A stretch of 8,126 nucleotides of DNA, taken from positions 9,865 through 17,990 of the forward strand of contig DIZT01000283.1 in assembly GCA_002427975.1 (NCBI GenBank), given 5' to 3'. Under the pieces are notes generated by a model. That model was not told the origin of the DNA. It searched no databases and saw only the letters and a list, made by a program, of their open reading frames with translations. Numbering within the stretch: the first letter of the stretch is position 1; every line of letters begins with the position of its first letter. Shown in pieces: positions 1-6,474 of the stretch. The DNA is from Micrococcaceae bacterium UBA6021. Its GTDB lineage: Bacteria; Actinomycetota; Actinomycetes; Actinomycetales; Micrococcaceae. The position numbers were made by a program, and so were the translations under genes.

Positions 1-2133
1 CTCGGTCTTGCCGTAGCCCACGTCGCCTGACACCAGGCGGTCCATGGGGATCTCCCGCTCCATGTCCGCCTTGACCTCGTTGATGGTGGTCAGCTGGTCC
101 GGCGTCTCCACGTACGGGAACGCCTCCTCCAGCTCGCGCTGCCACGGGGTATCCGGTCCGAAGGCATGGCCCTTGGAGGCCATCCGGGCGGAGTACAGCC
201 GGATCAGTTCGCCGGCGATTTCCTTGACGGCCTTGCGCGCCTTGGACTTGGTGCTGGCCCAGTCCGAGCCGCCCATCTTGCTGAGCACCGGCGTATCACC
301 GCCGACATACCGTGTCACCTGGTCCAGCTGATCGGTGGGGACAAACAGCCGGTCCCCTGGCGCGCCGCGCTTGGACGGGGCATACTCCAGGACCAGATAT
401 TCGCGGACGCCGTCGCCACCACCGGCGACCTTGCGCTGGATGAGTTCGATGAACCGGCCGATGCCGTGCTGTTCATGCACCACGGAATCGCCGGCCAGCA
501 GCTGCAGCGGGTCCACGGCGTTCCGCCGCTTGGACGGCATGCGCCGCATGTCCTTGGTGGAGCCGGCGGAGGTCCGTCCCAGCAGGTCAGCTTCGGTCAG
601 CAGCCCCAGTTTGAGACTGTCCAGGACAAAACCGCGCCCGACGGCGGCAGTGGTCACCTCGATGATGCCCGCCTGCGGCTCCTTCTCCAGGGTGTCCACG
701 CGGGCACACGGGATGTCGGCGTCGTGGAACAGTTCCGCCAGGCGCTGCGCCGGGCCAGGACCCTCCGTGGCCACCACAATCCGCCACTGGTCCCGGACAT
801 GGGAGCCAATGAAGTCCATCATCTCGGCCACATCGCCCTGGTACCCGCGGGGTTCCCGGGCATGGAGGTTCAGGACGTCGATCTCCGGCAGCAGCTCCTC
901 GTCGGTGGCCAGCGACGTGATGGACCACCAGGAGACCCCATGCTCCAGCGAGAAGCCCCGGGTTTCTGCCAGGGAACGGAAGCTGGCGGAATGCAATGCT
1001 GCCGACGCCTGCGAGCTGAGATCCAGCGGCGCTGTTCCGCCGTCGGACGCCGTGGACCATGCTGCTTCCAGGAACTCCTCGTTGGTTGCTGCCAGGTCGT
1101 GTGCGCGGGTGCGGACCTTCTCCGGTTCGATGACCACGGAAATTGATCCGGCGGGCAGCTGCTCCACGAACGGGACCATGGCGTCCACCAGCACCGGGGC
1201 CAGGGATTCCATGCCTTCCACGGCGATACCGCCGGCGATCTTCTCCAGCATGTCCGCGGCCGCCGGGAGTTGGGCCTTCAGGGTCGCCGCGCGGGACATC
1301 ACCGACGGCGTGATCAGGATTTCGCGGCAGGGCGGGGCATGGAGTTCGGTGGGGTGGTGCACGCCGGGCCCAGACAGCGAGCGCTGGTCAGCGACGGCGA
1401 ACCAGCGCATCTGGTCCACCTCGTCGCCGAAGAACTCCACCCGGATGGGGTGGTCCTCGGTGGGTGGGAACACGTCGATGATGCCGCCGCGGACGGCAAA
1501 CTCGCCGCGGTGGGTGACCATGTCCACCCTCGCATAGGCGGCATCGGCGAGGCGGCGCACCACGTTGGTGAACGGCACGTCCTGGCCAACCTTGAGCGTG
1601 ACCGGAACCAGTTCACCCAGTCCGGCGACGATTGGCTGGACCACGGCACGGACCGGCGCCACCACAACCCGCAGCGGGCCCGCCGTCGAAGTTTCCGGGT
1701 GCGCCAGGCGGCGCAGGACAGACAGCCGCCGGCCCACCGTGTCCGAGCGGGGTGAGAGCCGCTCGTGCGGCAGGGTTTCCCAACTGGGGAACTCGGCCAC
1801 TGAACCGGCCGGCAGATAAGCGCGCAGGGCCGCCGTCAGATCCTCTGCTTCGCGTCCTGTAGCGGTGACTGCCAGCACGACGGCGGGGATCCCGCCGTCG
1901 GAGGTTCCCTCTGCGGCACCGGCGGCAAGGCCGTCAGCCATTTCTGCCAGCAGGACGGCGCGGAGTCCCGCCGGCGCGCTGATCTGGTAATCCTGGCCCC
2001 TGACGTCAAACCCCCGTGCTGCCTCGGCCTGGACCCGGGCGAACGTCCTGTCCTCGGCCAGGACACGGCGCAGTCCGGCCAGCGAGGGACCAGTGTGGAT
2101 CGGGCCAGGATGGGACGGGCCAGTGGGGCTCAT
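1..2133 (-). CDS. mfd: Transcription-repair coupling factor Mfd, N-terminal 711 residues (cut by window edge)
   Basis: Mfd is an ATP-driven DNA translocase that displaces RNA polymerase stalled at lesions and recruits UvrA for nucleotide excision repair. I translated the frame from ATG 2133 to base 1 with no stop. The UvrB-like N-terminal module is clear: ATGREAE at residues 91-97, the family motif PSWETLPHERLSP at 116-128, and GEFAVRGGIIDVFPP at 210-224. A CarD-like RNA-polymerase-interaction domain follows at about 540-625 (VVHEQHGIGRF near its start). The translocase domain then begins, and the window ends in its Walker A motif, GDVGYGKTE, at 703-711. Motifs Ia-VI and the C-terminal domain lie outside. 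Walker A sits some 70 residues later than in E. coli Mfd, in keeping with longer actinobacterial versions. The start is supported by AGGAG eight bases upstream (plus-strand 2141-2146). The long plus-strand open frames opposite this gene are shadows. Confidence 0.97.
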   Translation of the reverse strand, partial: MSPTGPSHPGPIHTGPSLAGLRRVLAEDRTFARVQAEAARGFDVRGQDYQISAPAGLRAVLLAEMADGLAAGAAEGTSDGGIPAVVLAVTATGREAEDLTAALRAYLPAGSVAEFPSWETLPHERLSPRSDTVGRRLSVLRRLAHPETSTAGPLRVVVAPVRAVVQPIVAGLGELVPVTLKVGQDVPFTNVVRRLADAAYARVDMVTHRGEFAVRGGIIDVFPPTEDHPIRVEFFGDEVDQMRWFAVADQRSLSGPGVHHPTELHAPPCREILITPSVMSRAATLKAQLPAAADMLEKIAGGIAVEGMESLAPVLVDAMVPFVEQLPAGSISVVIEPEKVRTRAHDLAATNEEFLEAAWSTASDGGTAPLDLSSQASAALHSASFRSLAETRGFSLEHGVSWWSITSLATDEELLPEIDVLNLHAREPRGYQGDVAEMMDFIGSHVRDQWRIVVATEGPGPAQRLAELFHDADIPCARVDTLEKEPQAGIIEVTTAAVGRGFVLDSLKLGLLTEADLLGRTSAGSTKDMRRMPSKRRNAVDPLQLLAGDSVVHEQHGIGRFIELIQRKVAGGGDGVREYLVLEYAPSKRGAPGDRLFVPTDQLDQVTRYVGGDTPVLSKMGGSDWASTKSKARKAVKEIAGELIRLYSARMASKGHAFGPDTPWQRELEEAFPYVETPDQLTTINEVKADMEREIPMDRLVSGDVGYGKTE

Positions 2134-2277
2134 GGCGGAAACTCCTGTGGGGTCAAGGAAAAAGCAGGCAACACGAAAACCCGAAATTCACTTCGAATCC
2201 CGGGTCATCCCAGCCTACCCCTGCCCCGGGGCCCGCCGGGGACCCCGTTGCTAAGCTTGCTGAGGAGTTGTCCCCCG

Positions 2278-2284
2278 TGAGGAG
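2278..2284 (+). promoter_or_regulatory. Strong ribosome binding site of the truncated dehydrogenase-like gene
   Basis: The sequence TGAGGAG lies seven bases upstream of GTG 2292. It is as good a Shine-Dalgarno match as any in the window. Its quality argues that the short open frame downstream begins at a genuine gene start and not at a chance codon. Confidence 0.55.
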
Positions 2285-2291
2285 TTTTGCC

Positions 2292-2345
2292 GTGCCCGTT
2301 ACCGAAAGTCCCCGCACAGTCCTGGTGACCGGCGCCACCGGTTAA
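2292..2345 (+). pseudogene. Remnant of an NAD(P)-binding (SDR-type) oxidoreductase, 17 codons then stop
   Basis: From GTG 2292 the frame reads MPVTESPRTVLVTGATG and then TAA at 2343-2345 (GTG read as Met). VLVTGATG is the first beta strand and the start of the glycine-rich dinucleotide-binding loop of short-chain dehydrogenase/reductase or NAD-dependent epimerase-like proteins, which normally continues TGATGxxG. A six- or seven-residue lead-in before VLVTGATG is usual for such proteins. The stop falls exactly inside the loop. In the same frame past the stop the sequence reads PRGQMRGR, which does not resume the fold, so an internal deletion fits better than a single nonsense change. The next real gene starts only 155 bases later, far too close for the 200-300 missing codons. 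It could instead be a short leader peptide that resembles an SDR start by chance. I favour a deletion remnant. Confidence 0.5.
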
Positions 2346-2449
2346 CCACGTGGTCAAATGCGGGGCCGACGCCGATCCCCTGCCCGGCAAGAAGATCGCC
2401 AGTGCGGACAGCGAAGAGGCCCGGTTCCAACAACACGCAGGGCTCCCCG

Positions 2450-2455
2450 TAGGAT
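2450..2455 (+). promoter_or_regulatory. Possible -10 element for the DUF2505 gene
   Basis: TAGGAT fits the actinobacterial TANNNT -10 pattern and would place a transcript start roughly 30 bases before the ribosome binding site at 2491-2497. The only -35-like hexamer is TTCCAA at 2425-2430, at a long 19-base spacing, so this is a weak assignment made from pattern and position alone. Confidence 0.25.
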
Positions 2456-2490
2456 GTGGGGAGCAAAAAGCGTTTTGACCTACACATCAC

Positions 2491-2497
2491 TGGAGGA
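2491..2497 (+). promoter_or_regulatory. Ribosome binding site fixing the DUF2505 start
   Basis: TGGAGGA lies three bases before ATG 2501, with its GGAGG core four bases away. The spacing is short but the match is strong. It selects ATG 2501 over the in-frame GTG at 2456, which has no Shine-Dalgarno sequence and would add 15 residues (MGSKKRFDLHITGGP) with no counterpart in the family. Confidence 0.6.
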
Positions 2498-2500
2498 CCC

Positions 2501-2998
2501 ATGGCACTGAGTGCAACCACCACCCTTCCGCACGCCGTCGGCAGCGTCGCTGCTGTATTTATCAACGAGGACTTCCAGCGGCACACCAGCCAGTTCGTTG
2601 GCGGCACCCTGGAGTCCTTCGAGGTGGCCGGAGACGTTGACGGAGCCTTCAGCACCACTTCGGTCCGCACCCTGCCCACCACCCGGCTGCCGGAGATCGC
2701 CCGGAAGTTCGTGGGCGAAAAGCTCACCGTGACGCAGGTGGAGAACTGGGAGGCCCCCGCGGCCGATGGTTCCCGCCAGAGCAACATCACGCTGAAGATC
2801 GCCGGCGCCCCACTTGATGTGACCGCGGTCCAGCGGCTCGTCGCGGAAGGCGGCAGCACCCGCATTGAGCTCGAAGGCAATGTGACGTCGCCAGTGCCGT
2901 TCCTGGGTGGCAAGATCGCCGAGGCCGCTGAGCCCATGGTGGCCAAGGCCCTGAACATCCAGTCACAGCAGGCCCAGGCCTGGCTCGAAAGCCACTAA
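2501..2998 (+). CDS. DUF2505 domain-containing protein
   Basis: A 165-residue protein matching the DUF2505 family (Pfam PF10698), which is largely actinobacterial and has no assigned function. Features typical of the family are the N-terminal beta strand ending in LPHAVGSVAAVF (9-20), the segment RTLPTTRLPEIARKFVGEKLTVTQVENW in its middle (56-83), and PVPFLGGKIAEAAEP (131-145), leading to a C-terminal helix that ends in AWLESH. This layout, strands followed by a long C-terminal helix, recalls the START/SRPBCC fold, which would suggest binding of a hydrophobic ligand. That is inference from the pattern. There is no signal peptide or membrane segment, so it is probably cytoplasmic. Its stop lies four bases before the SCO4848-family gene, indicating co-transcription. 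Family membership is fairly certain and the role is unknown. Confidence 0.85.
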   Translation: MALSATTTLPHAVGSVAAVFINEDFQRHTSQFVGGTLESFEVAGDVDGAFSTTSVRTLPTTRLPEIARKFVGEKLTVTQVENWEAPAADGSRQSNITLKIAGAPLDVTAVQRLVAEGGSTRIELEGNVTSPVPFLGGKIAEAAEPMVAKALNIQSQQAQAWLESH

Positions 2999-3002
2999 CG
3001 CC

Positions 3003-3224
3003 ATGCAGCTCCCCCTGTTTGCGGCCTGGCTCCTGATCATCGCCGGCGTCTGGTCCCTGGCGGTCTGGCCGCAGTTCCTGCGCCGTGTGATGAAGGATCC
3101 CAGGGCGCGGGGCGCTGCCGGCAAGGCGACAAAGTTCCTCACGGTCCACCTGGTGCTGGTCAGCATCTCCATGGCGCTGGGAGCTGCCACGGCGGTGATC
3201 GGGATTATGGGCCTGCTCGGGTAG
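3003..3224 (+). CDS. SCO4848-family small membrane protein
   Basis: A 73-residue protein with two hydrophobic helices, at about 5-23 (LFAAWLLIIAGVWSLAVWP) and 46-72. They are joined by a basic loop (RRVMKDPRARGAAGKATK) that would face the cytoplasm under the positive-inside rule. Length, the GVWS/VWPQF region in helix 1 and the VHLVLVSISMALG region in helix 2 resemble the SCO4848 family of actinobacterial membrane proteins, whose function is unknown. There is no good Shine-Dalgarno sequence before ATG 3003, and the previous stop is only four bases upstream. Translation therefore probably depends on ribosomes finishing the DUF2505 gene. High third-position GC supports it as real despite its small size. 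Confidence 0.8.
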   Translation: MQLPLFAAWLLIIAGVWSLAVWPQFLRRVMKDPRARGAAGKATKFLTVHLVLVSISMALGAATAVIGIMGLLG

Positions 3225-3251
3225 GCTGGTCACAGGTGCGCCGGGAAGTCT

Positions 3252-3274
3252 GGTCGGCAACAGTTTTGCCGACC
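3252..3274 (+). terminator. Perfect 9-bp stem-loop between the SCO4848-family gene and nhaA
   Basis: GGTCGGCAA at 3252-3260 pairs perfectly with TTGCCGACC at 3266-3274 around a five-base loop. It begins 27 bases after the SCO4848-family stop and ends 10 bases before the nhaA ribosome binding site. No T-run follows (CCTTAATG), so it could be a U-less actinobacterial terminator, a structure in the nhaA leader, or an operator. Position alone cannot decide. Confidence 0.4.
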
Positions 3275-3295
3275 CCTTAATGCCAGGAGCCACCC

Positions 3296-4609
3296 ATGGC
3301 CAAGCGCCCGTCCCGTCCCCCCCTCACTGCCAGGGTCCTCAGCCGCTCAAGCTACCCCGAATTCCTGCGGATCTCCGAGATCCTCAGGCTCGAAACAGTT
3401 GGTGGCGCCCTCCTGTTGGTGGCCACCGTTGCGGCCCTCCTGTGGGCCAACTCGCCAGCGGCTGAAGGGTATTTCGCACTGCGGGACCTGGAATTCGGCT
3501 ATGGGCCCTGGCACCTCCGGCTCTCCCTGGGGCATTGGGCCTCGGACGGTCTCCTGGCCATCTTCTTCTTCCTGGCCGGCCTTGAACTCAAGCGGGAGTT
3601 TGTGTCCGGCGAGCTCCGCAAGGTGTCCAAGGCGGTGGTTCCGGTGGCCGCGGCCGTGGGAGGGGTTGGCGTTCCGGCCCTGTTTTACACGCTGGTGAAC
3701 CTGGGCCAGGGCGCTGAGGGCCTGCGGGGCTGGGCCATTCCCACAGCCACCGATATTGCCTTTGCGCTGGCCGTCCTGGCCGTCATCAACACCCACCTGC
3801 CTGCGGCCCTCCGGACCTTCCTGCTGACCCTGGCCGTCGTGGACGACCTGCTGGCAATCGGCATCATCGCCTTCTTCTACTCGTCCGGACTGCAACCGCT
3901 CTTTTTGTTGGCGGCACTGGTTCCGCTGGGGCTGTTCACCCTGCTGGTCCAGAAGCGGGTCCGCAGCTGGTACCTGTTGCTGCCGCTGGCCGCCGCCACC
4001 TGGGGACTGGTGCACGCTTCCGGTGTCCACGCCACGGTTGCCGGCGTATTACTCGGGTTTGCCGTGCCAGTGCTGGCGTCGCGGAAACGCGGCGAAACGG
4101 GCACCGGGATGGCTGAGTCCTTCGAGCACGGTCTCCGGCCGCTCTCGGCAGGTTTCGCCGTGCCGGTTTTCGCCTTCTTTTCAGCCGGCGTTGCCTTGGG
4201 CGGCTTCGACGGTTTCCGGTCGGCACTGGCGGACCCGGTGGCGGTGGGCATCATGGCGGCCTTGGTGGCGGGCAAAATGATCGGGGTGTTCGGGACCACC
4301 TACCTGATCACCAAAACCACCAGGGCAAGGCTCGACGACGGCCTCTCCTGGATCGATGTGGCCGGCCTCGCGCTGCTGGCGGGGGTGGGTTTCACGGTTT
4401 CGCTGCTGATCGCCGAGCTCAGCTTCGGTGCCGGTTCCGCCCACGATGACCACGCGAAGGTGGCCATCCTCACCGGTTCACTGGTTGCCGCCCTGCTCGC
4501 AGCCGTGGTGCTTCGGCTGCGGAACCGGCATTACCGCACAGTGGAACAGGCGGAACGGCGCGACGCGGACGGCGACGGCGTCCCTGATGTTTTCGAGCGC
4601 CCGGCCTGA
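3296..4609 (+). CDS. nhaA: Na+/H+ antiporter NhaA
   Basis: NhaA exports one Na+ (or Li+) in exchange for two H+ across the cytoplasmic membrane, supporting sodium tolerance and pH homeostasis. The 437-residue protein carries the family signature [17 protein letters not shown] (90-106). The ion-site residues are T152-D153 (in [10 protein letters not shown]) and the D183-D184 pair (in [10 protein letters not shown]), equivalent to E. coli T132-D133 and D163-D164 with the same spacing. K327 in AGKMIG matches E. coli K300. About a dozen hydrophobic segments span 35-410. It is longer than the 388-residue E. coli protein by an N-terminal extension of about 20 residues and a C-terminal tail. The tail ends in an acidic [12 protein letters not shown] (423-434) resembling a calcium-binding loop. 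AGGAG at 3285-3289, six bases upstream, fixes the start. It stands alone after a stem-loop and converges on sufU. Confidence 0.97.
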   Translation: MAKRPSRPPLTARVLSRSSYPEFLRISEILRLETVGGALLLVATVAALLWANSPAAEGYFALRDLEFGYGPWHLRLSLGHWASDGLLAIFFFLAGLELKREFVSGELRKVSKAVVPVAAAVGGVGVPALFYTLVNLGQGAEGLRGWAIPTATDIAFALAVLAVINTHLPAALRTFLLTLAVVDDLLAIGIIAFFYSSGLQPLFLLAALVPLGLFTLLVQKRVRSWYLLLPLAAATWGLVHASGVHATVAGVLLGFAVPVLASRKRGETGTGMAESFEHGLRPLSAGFAVPVFAFFSAGVALGGFDGFRSALADPVAVGIMAALVAGKMIGVFGTTYLITKTTRARLDDGLSWIDVAGLALLAGVGFTVSLLIAELSFGAGSAHDDHAKVAILTGSLVAALLAAVVLRLRNRHYRTVEQAERRDADGDGVPDVFERPA

Positions 4610-4633
4610 CCCGGACCGGAAAGACTCAGGCTG
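4602..4633. terminator. Possible bidirectional terminator between nhaA and sufU
   Basis: GCCTGA at 4604-4609 and TCAGGC at 4626-4631 form an inverted repeat across the 16-base gap. One G-U and one C-G pair extend it outward. Each arm contains a stop codon, because both genes end in Ala-TGA. The spacer contains CCGGACCGG. There is no T-run and the stem is short. Opposing transcripts need to end here, but the evidence is thin and the repeat may be a by-product of the matching gene ends. Confidence 0.25.
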
Positions 4634-5075
4634 CCTGGTTCAGGGCGTCCTCGGCGGCGACCCAGGAAATCATGGCGCACTTAACACGTGCGGCGTAGCG
4701 GGCCACTCCTTCGAAAGCAGCGGCGTCGCCCAGGATCTCAGGGTCGGCGTGGACCTTCCCACGCGAGCGGAGCACTTCGCGGAAGGTGCCAATGACACCG
4801 TGGAGCTCGTCCACGGTCATTCCCTCCGCGAGCTCGCTGAGGACCGAGGCCGATGCCATCGAGATGGAACACCCGGCGCCGTCCCAGGAAATCTGCGCCA
4901 CTTTACCGCTTTCCACGGCCACCCGGAGCGTGACTTCGTCGCCGCAGACGGGGTTGAGCTGGTGGGACTGGCCGGTGGACGCACCAGCGGGTGCGGCGAG
5001 ACCGGACAGTCCACTGCCGTGGCGGACCTTGGAATGGTCAAGGATGATCTGCTGGTACAGCTGGTCAAGGCTCAT
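4626..5075 (-). CDS. sufU: SufU-type sulfur-acceptor protein for Fe-S cluster assembly
   Basis: A 149-residue IscU-like protein of the SufU type. In the best-studied case (Bacillus subtilis) SufU is a zinc protein that takes persulfide sulfur from the cysteine desulfurase SufS and passes it to the SufBCD scaffold. The zinc ligands are all present: C44 and D46 in NPVCGDEV, C69 in WDGAGCSIS, and C133 in RVKCAMISW. The insertion between the second and third cysteines that separates SufU from IscU is present (about 87-115). MSLDQLYQQIILDHSKVRHG is a typical N-terminus. GAAGG eight bases upstream (plus-strand 5084-5088) supports the start. It lies 23 bases downstream of sufS on the same strand, so the two are very probably one operon. 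The name in databases may also read 'iron-sulfur scaffold SUF system NifU family'. Confidence 0.94.
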   Translation of the reverse strand: MSLDQLYQQIILDHSKVRHGSGLSGLAAPAGASTGQSHQLNPVCGDEVTLRVAVESGKVAQISWDGAGCSISMASASVLSELAEGMTVDELHGVIGTFREVLRSRGKVHADPEILGDAAAFEGVARYAARVKCAMISWVAAEDALNQAA

Positions 5076-5098
5076 GGGGTTTACCTTCAGTAATCGCG

Positions 5099-6424
5099 CT
5101 AGACGCGGAAGTAGGAGCGGACGCCGGCGACGGATTCCAGGAACGCGTCAATGTCGTCGGTGGTGTTGTACAGGTAGGCGCTTGCCCTGGTGGTTGCGGT
5201 CAGGCCGAGGCGGCGGTGCAGCGGCTGGGCGCAATGGTGCCCCACGCGGACGGCGATGCCACGGGAATCCAGGAACTGCCCGACGTCGTGCGCGTGGACG
5301 CCGTCGACGTCGAACGCGGCAAGGCCGATCCGTTCCTGCCCTGCGGCGGGCCCCAGGACGCGGATCCCGGGAATGGATTCCAGGCCAGCCACCATGCGCT
5401 GGCCGAGCTCGGATTCCCAGCGGTGCACGCGGTCCAGGCCGGTTTCCGTCAGGTAGTTGACTGCGGCGGCAAGGGCAACGGCCTGCGAGATGCGCTGCGT
5501 CCCGGCCTCGAAGCGCTGCGGCGCGGGCAGGAACTCGGCTCGTTCCATGGTCACGGTGGTGATCATGGAACCGCCGGTGAGGAATGGCGGCAGTACGTCC
5601 AGGAGGTCCTGCTTGCCGTAGAGGACACCGATTCCCGTGGGCGCCAGCATCTTGTGGCCTGAGAAGACGGCGAAGTCAACGTCAAGTTCCTTGACGTTCA
5701 ACGGCAGGTGCGGTGCGGACTGGCAGGCGTCCAGCACCACGAGGGCTCCGGCCTGCCGCCCCAGTGCGACCAGTTCGTGCACGGGATTAATCGTGCCAAG
5801 GACGTTGGAAGCGTGGGTGAAGGCGAGGACCTTGGTCTTGCGTCCCAGGATCTCGGCCGCAACGTCCAGCCGCAGGGCACCGGCGTCGTCGATGGGGATG
5901 TAGCGGAGCGTGGCACCGGTGCGGAAAGCCAGTTCCTGCCAGGGAATCAGGTTGGCGTGGTGCTCCATTTCGGTCACCACGATCTGGTCGCCCGGGCCGA
6001 TTGCGAGGTCCTTCAGCCGGGCGTCACCGCGTCCCTGCGCGGCCCACAGCGAGGCGTTGGACAGCGCGTAGCTGACCAGGTTCAGGCCTTCGGTGGCGTT
6101 GGAGGCCCACACCGTTTCCGCGTAGTCGGCACCGATGAAGTCCGCCAGGGTCTGGCGGGCATCTTCGAAAACCTCTGTTGCTTCCACGGCAAGATGGTGG
6201 GCACCGCGGTGCACGGCAGCGTTGCGCTGTTCGTAAAACTCCTGCTCAGCTTCGATGACGCTGAGCGGGTTTTGCGAGGTGGCGCCCGAATCCAGATACA
6301 CCAGGGGCTGGCCGTTCACCAACTGGCCCAGCACGGGGAAGTCGTTTCGAATCCTGAGGACTTCGGCGTTGTCCATGGCCGGCACTGCGCGTTCAAGCGT
6401 GGCAGGCGTTGTTACGAGGGCCAA
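5099..6424 (-). CDS. sufS: Cysteine desulfurase SufS
   Basis: This is a PLP-dependent enzyme that converts L-cysteine to alanine and leaves a persulfide on its catalytic cysteine for transfer to SufU. Numbering is from the TTG start (441 residues). PLP contacts include the tandem histidines H155-H156 in TEMEHHANLIPW. The Schiff-base lysine is K258 in FSGHKMLAPTG. The catalytic loop, RVGHHCAQPLHRRLG, has C398, and RASAYLYNTTDDID follows, as in group II (SufS) enzymes. The start is TTG 6424: AAGGAG lies six bases upstream (plus-strand 6431-6436). The longer GTG 6457 frame would place that ribosome site inside the coding region and has no good site of its own. ATG 6376 is also possible and would remove 16 residues that are not part of the usual fold. 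It is co-oriented with sufU. The sufBCD genes are not within the window. Confidence 0.95.
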   Translation of the reverse strand: MALVTTPATLERAVPAMDNAEVLRIRNDFPVLGQLVNGQPLVYLDSGATSQNPLSVIEAEQEFYEQRNAAVHRGAHHLAVEATEVFEDARQTLADFIGADYAETVWASNATEGLNLVSYALSNASLWAAQGRGDARLKDLAIGPGDQIVVTEMEHHANLIPWQELAFRTGATLRYIPIDDAGALRLDVAAEILGRKTKVLAFTHASNVLGTINPVHELVALGRQAGALVVLDACQSAPHLPLNVKELDVDFAVFSGHKMLAPTGIGVLYGKQDLLDVLPPFLTGGSMITTVTMERAEFLPAPQRFEAGTQRISQAVALAAAVNYLTETGLDRVHRWESELGQRMVAGLESIPGIRVLGPAAGQERIGLAAFDVDGVHAHDVGQFLDSRGIAVRVGHHCAQPLHRRLGLTATTRASAYLYNTTDDIDAFLESVAGVRSYFRV

Positions 6425-6430
6425 AGTTAA

Positions 6431-6436
6431 CTCCTT
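6431..6436 (-). promoter_or_regulatory. Ribosome binding site that selects a TTG start for sufS
   Basis: On the minus strand AAGGAG is followed by TTAACT and then TTG 6424, an ideal six-base spacing. No comparable site precedes GTG 6457 or ATG 6376. This is the main reason for calling a TTG start. Confidence 0.6.
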
Positions 6437-6449
6437 GAGATGCCAATGG

Positions 6450-6462
6450 ATTGACACTCAAT
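6450..6462. promoter_or_regulatory. Small palindrome upstream of sufS, possible operator
   Basis: ATTGAcacTCAAT is a perfect 5-bp inverted repeat around a three-base spacer. It is centred about 32 bases upstream of the TTG start of sufS, in the most AT-rich part of this stretch. Size and symmetry suit a dimeric regulator, and Fe-S loci are often repressed by SufR or Rrf2-type proteins. No consensus was matched, and a 5-bp repeat can occur by chance. Confidence 0.25.
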
Positions 6463-6474
6463 TGTCCCACAACA

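Larger units (their letters stand above)
2134..2500. other. Divergent intergenic region between mfd and the DUF2505 gene
   Basis: This 367-base gap separates mfd (leftward) from the DUF2505 gene (rightward). It holds the mfd ribosome binding site at 2141-2146. A possible mfd -10 hexamer, TAGGCT on the minus strand at 2212-2217, has no convincing -35. A 6-bp GC stem, CCCCGG/CCGGGG, lies at 2224-2229 and 2236-2241. A 17-codon dehydrogenase-like remnant is at 2292-2345. After it, 2346-2475 keeps strong G/C third-position bias when read in the plus frame that starts at 2344 (it stops at the TGA just before the DUF2505 leader). I recognise no protein in that frame, so it may be degraded coding DNA or chance in GC-rich sequence. 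Confidence 0.6.

Noticed and set aside
166..1537. Long plus-strand open frames of 326 and 400 codons
   Set aside because: They lie antisense to mfd, whose minus-strand frame shows clear family motifs throughout. GC-rich DNA routinely leaves such open frames, and their translations resemble no protein family.
2299..2958. 219-codon minus-strand open frame opposite the DUF2505 gene
   Set aside because: It is serine-, arginine- and proline-rich shadow sequence with no ribosome site. The plus-strand frame matches a known family and has a strong Shine-Dalgarno sequence.
3347..4030. 227-codon minus-strand open frame opposite nhaA
   Set aside because: Its composition is Gln/Gly/Arg-rich, as expected from the complement of hydrophobic NhaA codons. 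The plus strand carries all NhaA catalytic residues.
5216..6430. Plus-strand open frames of 148 and 240 codons opposite sufS
   Set aside because: They are shadows of sufS, which has the PLP lysine and catalytic cysteine motifs in the minus frame.
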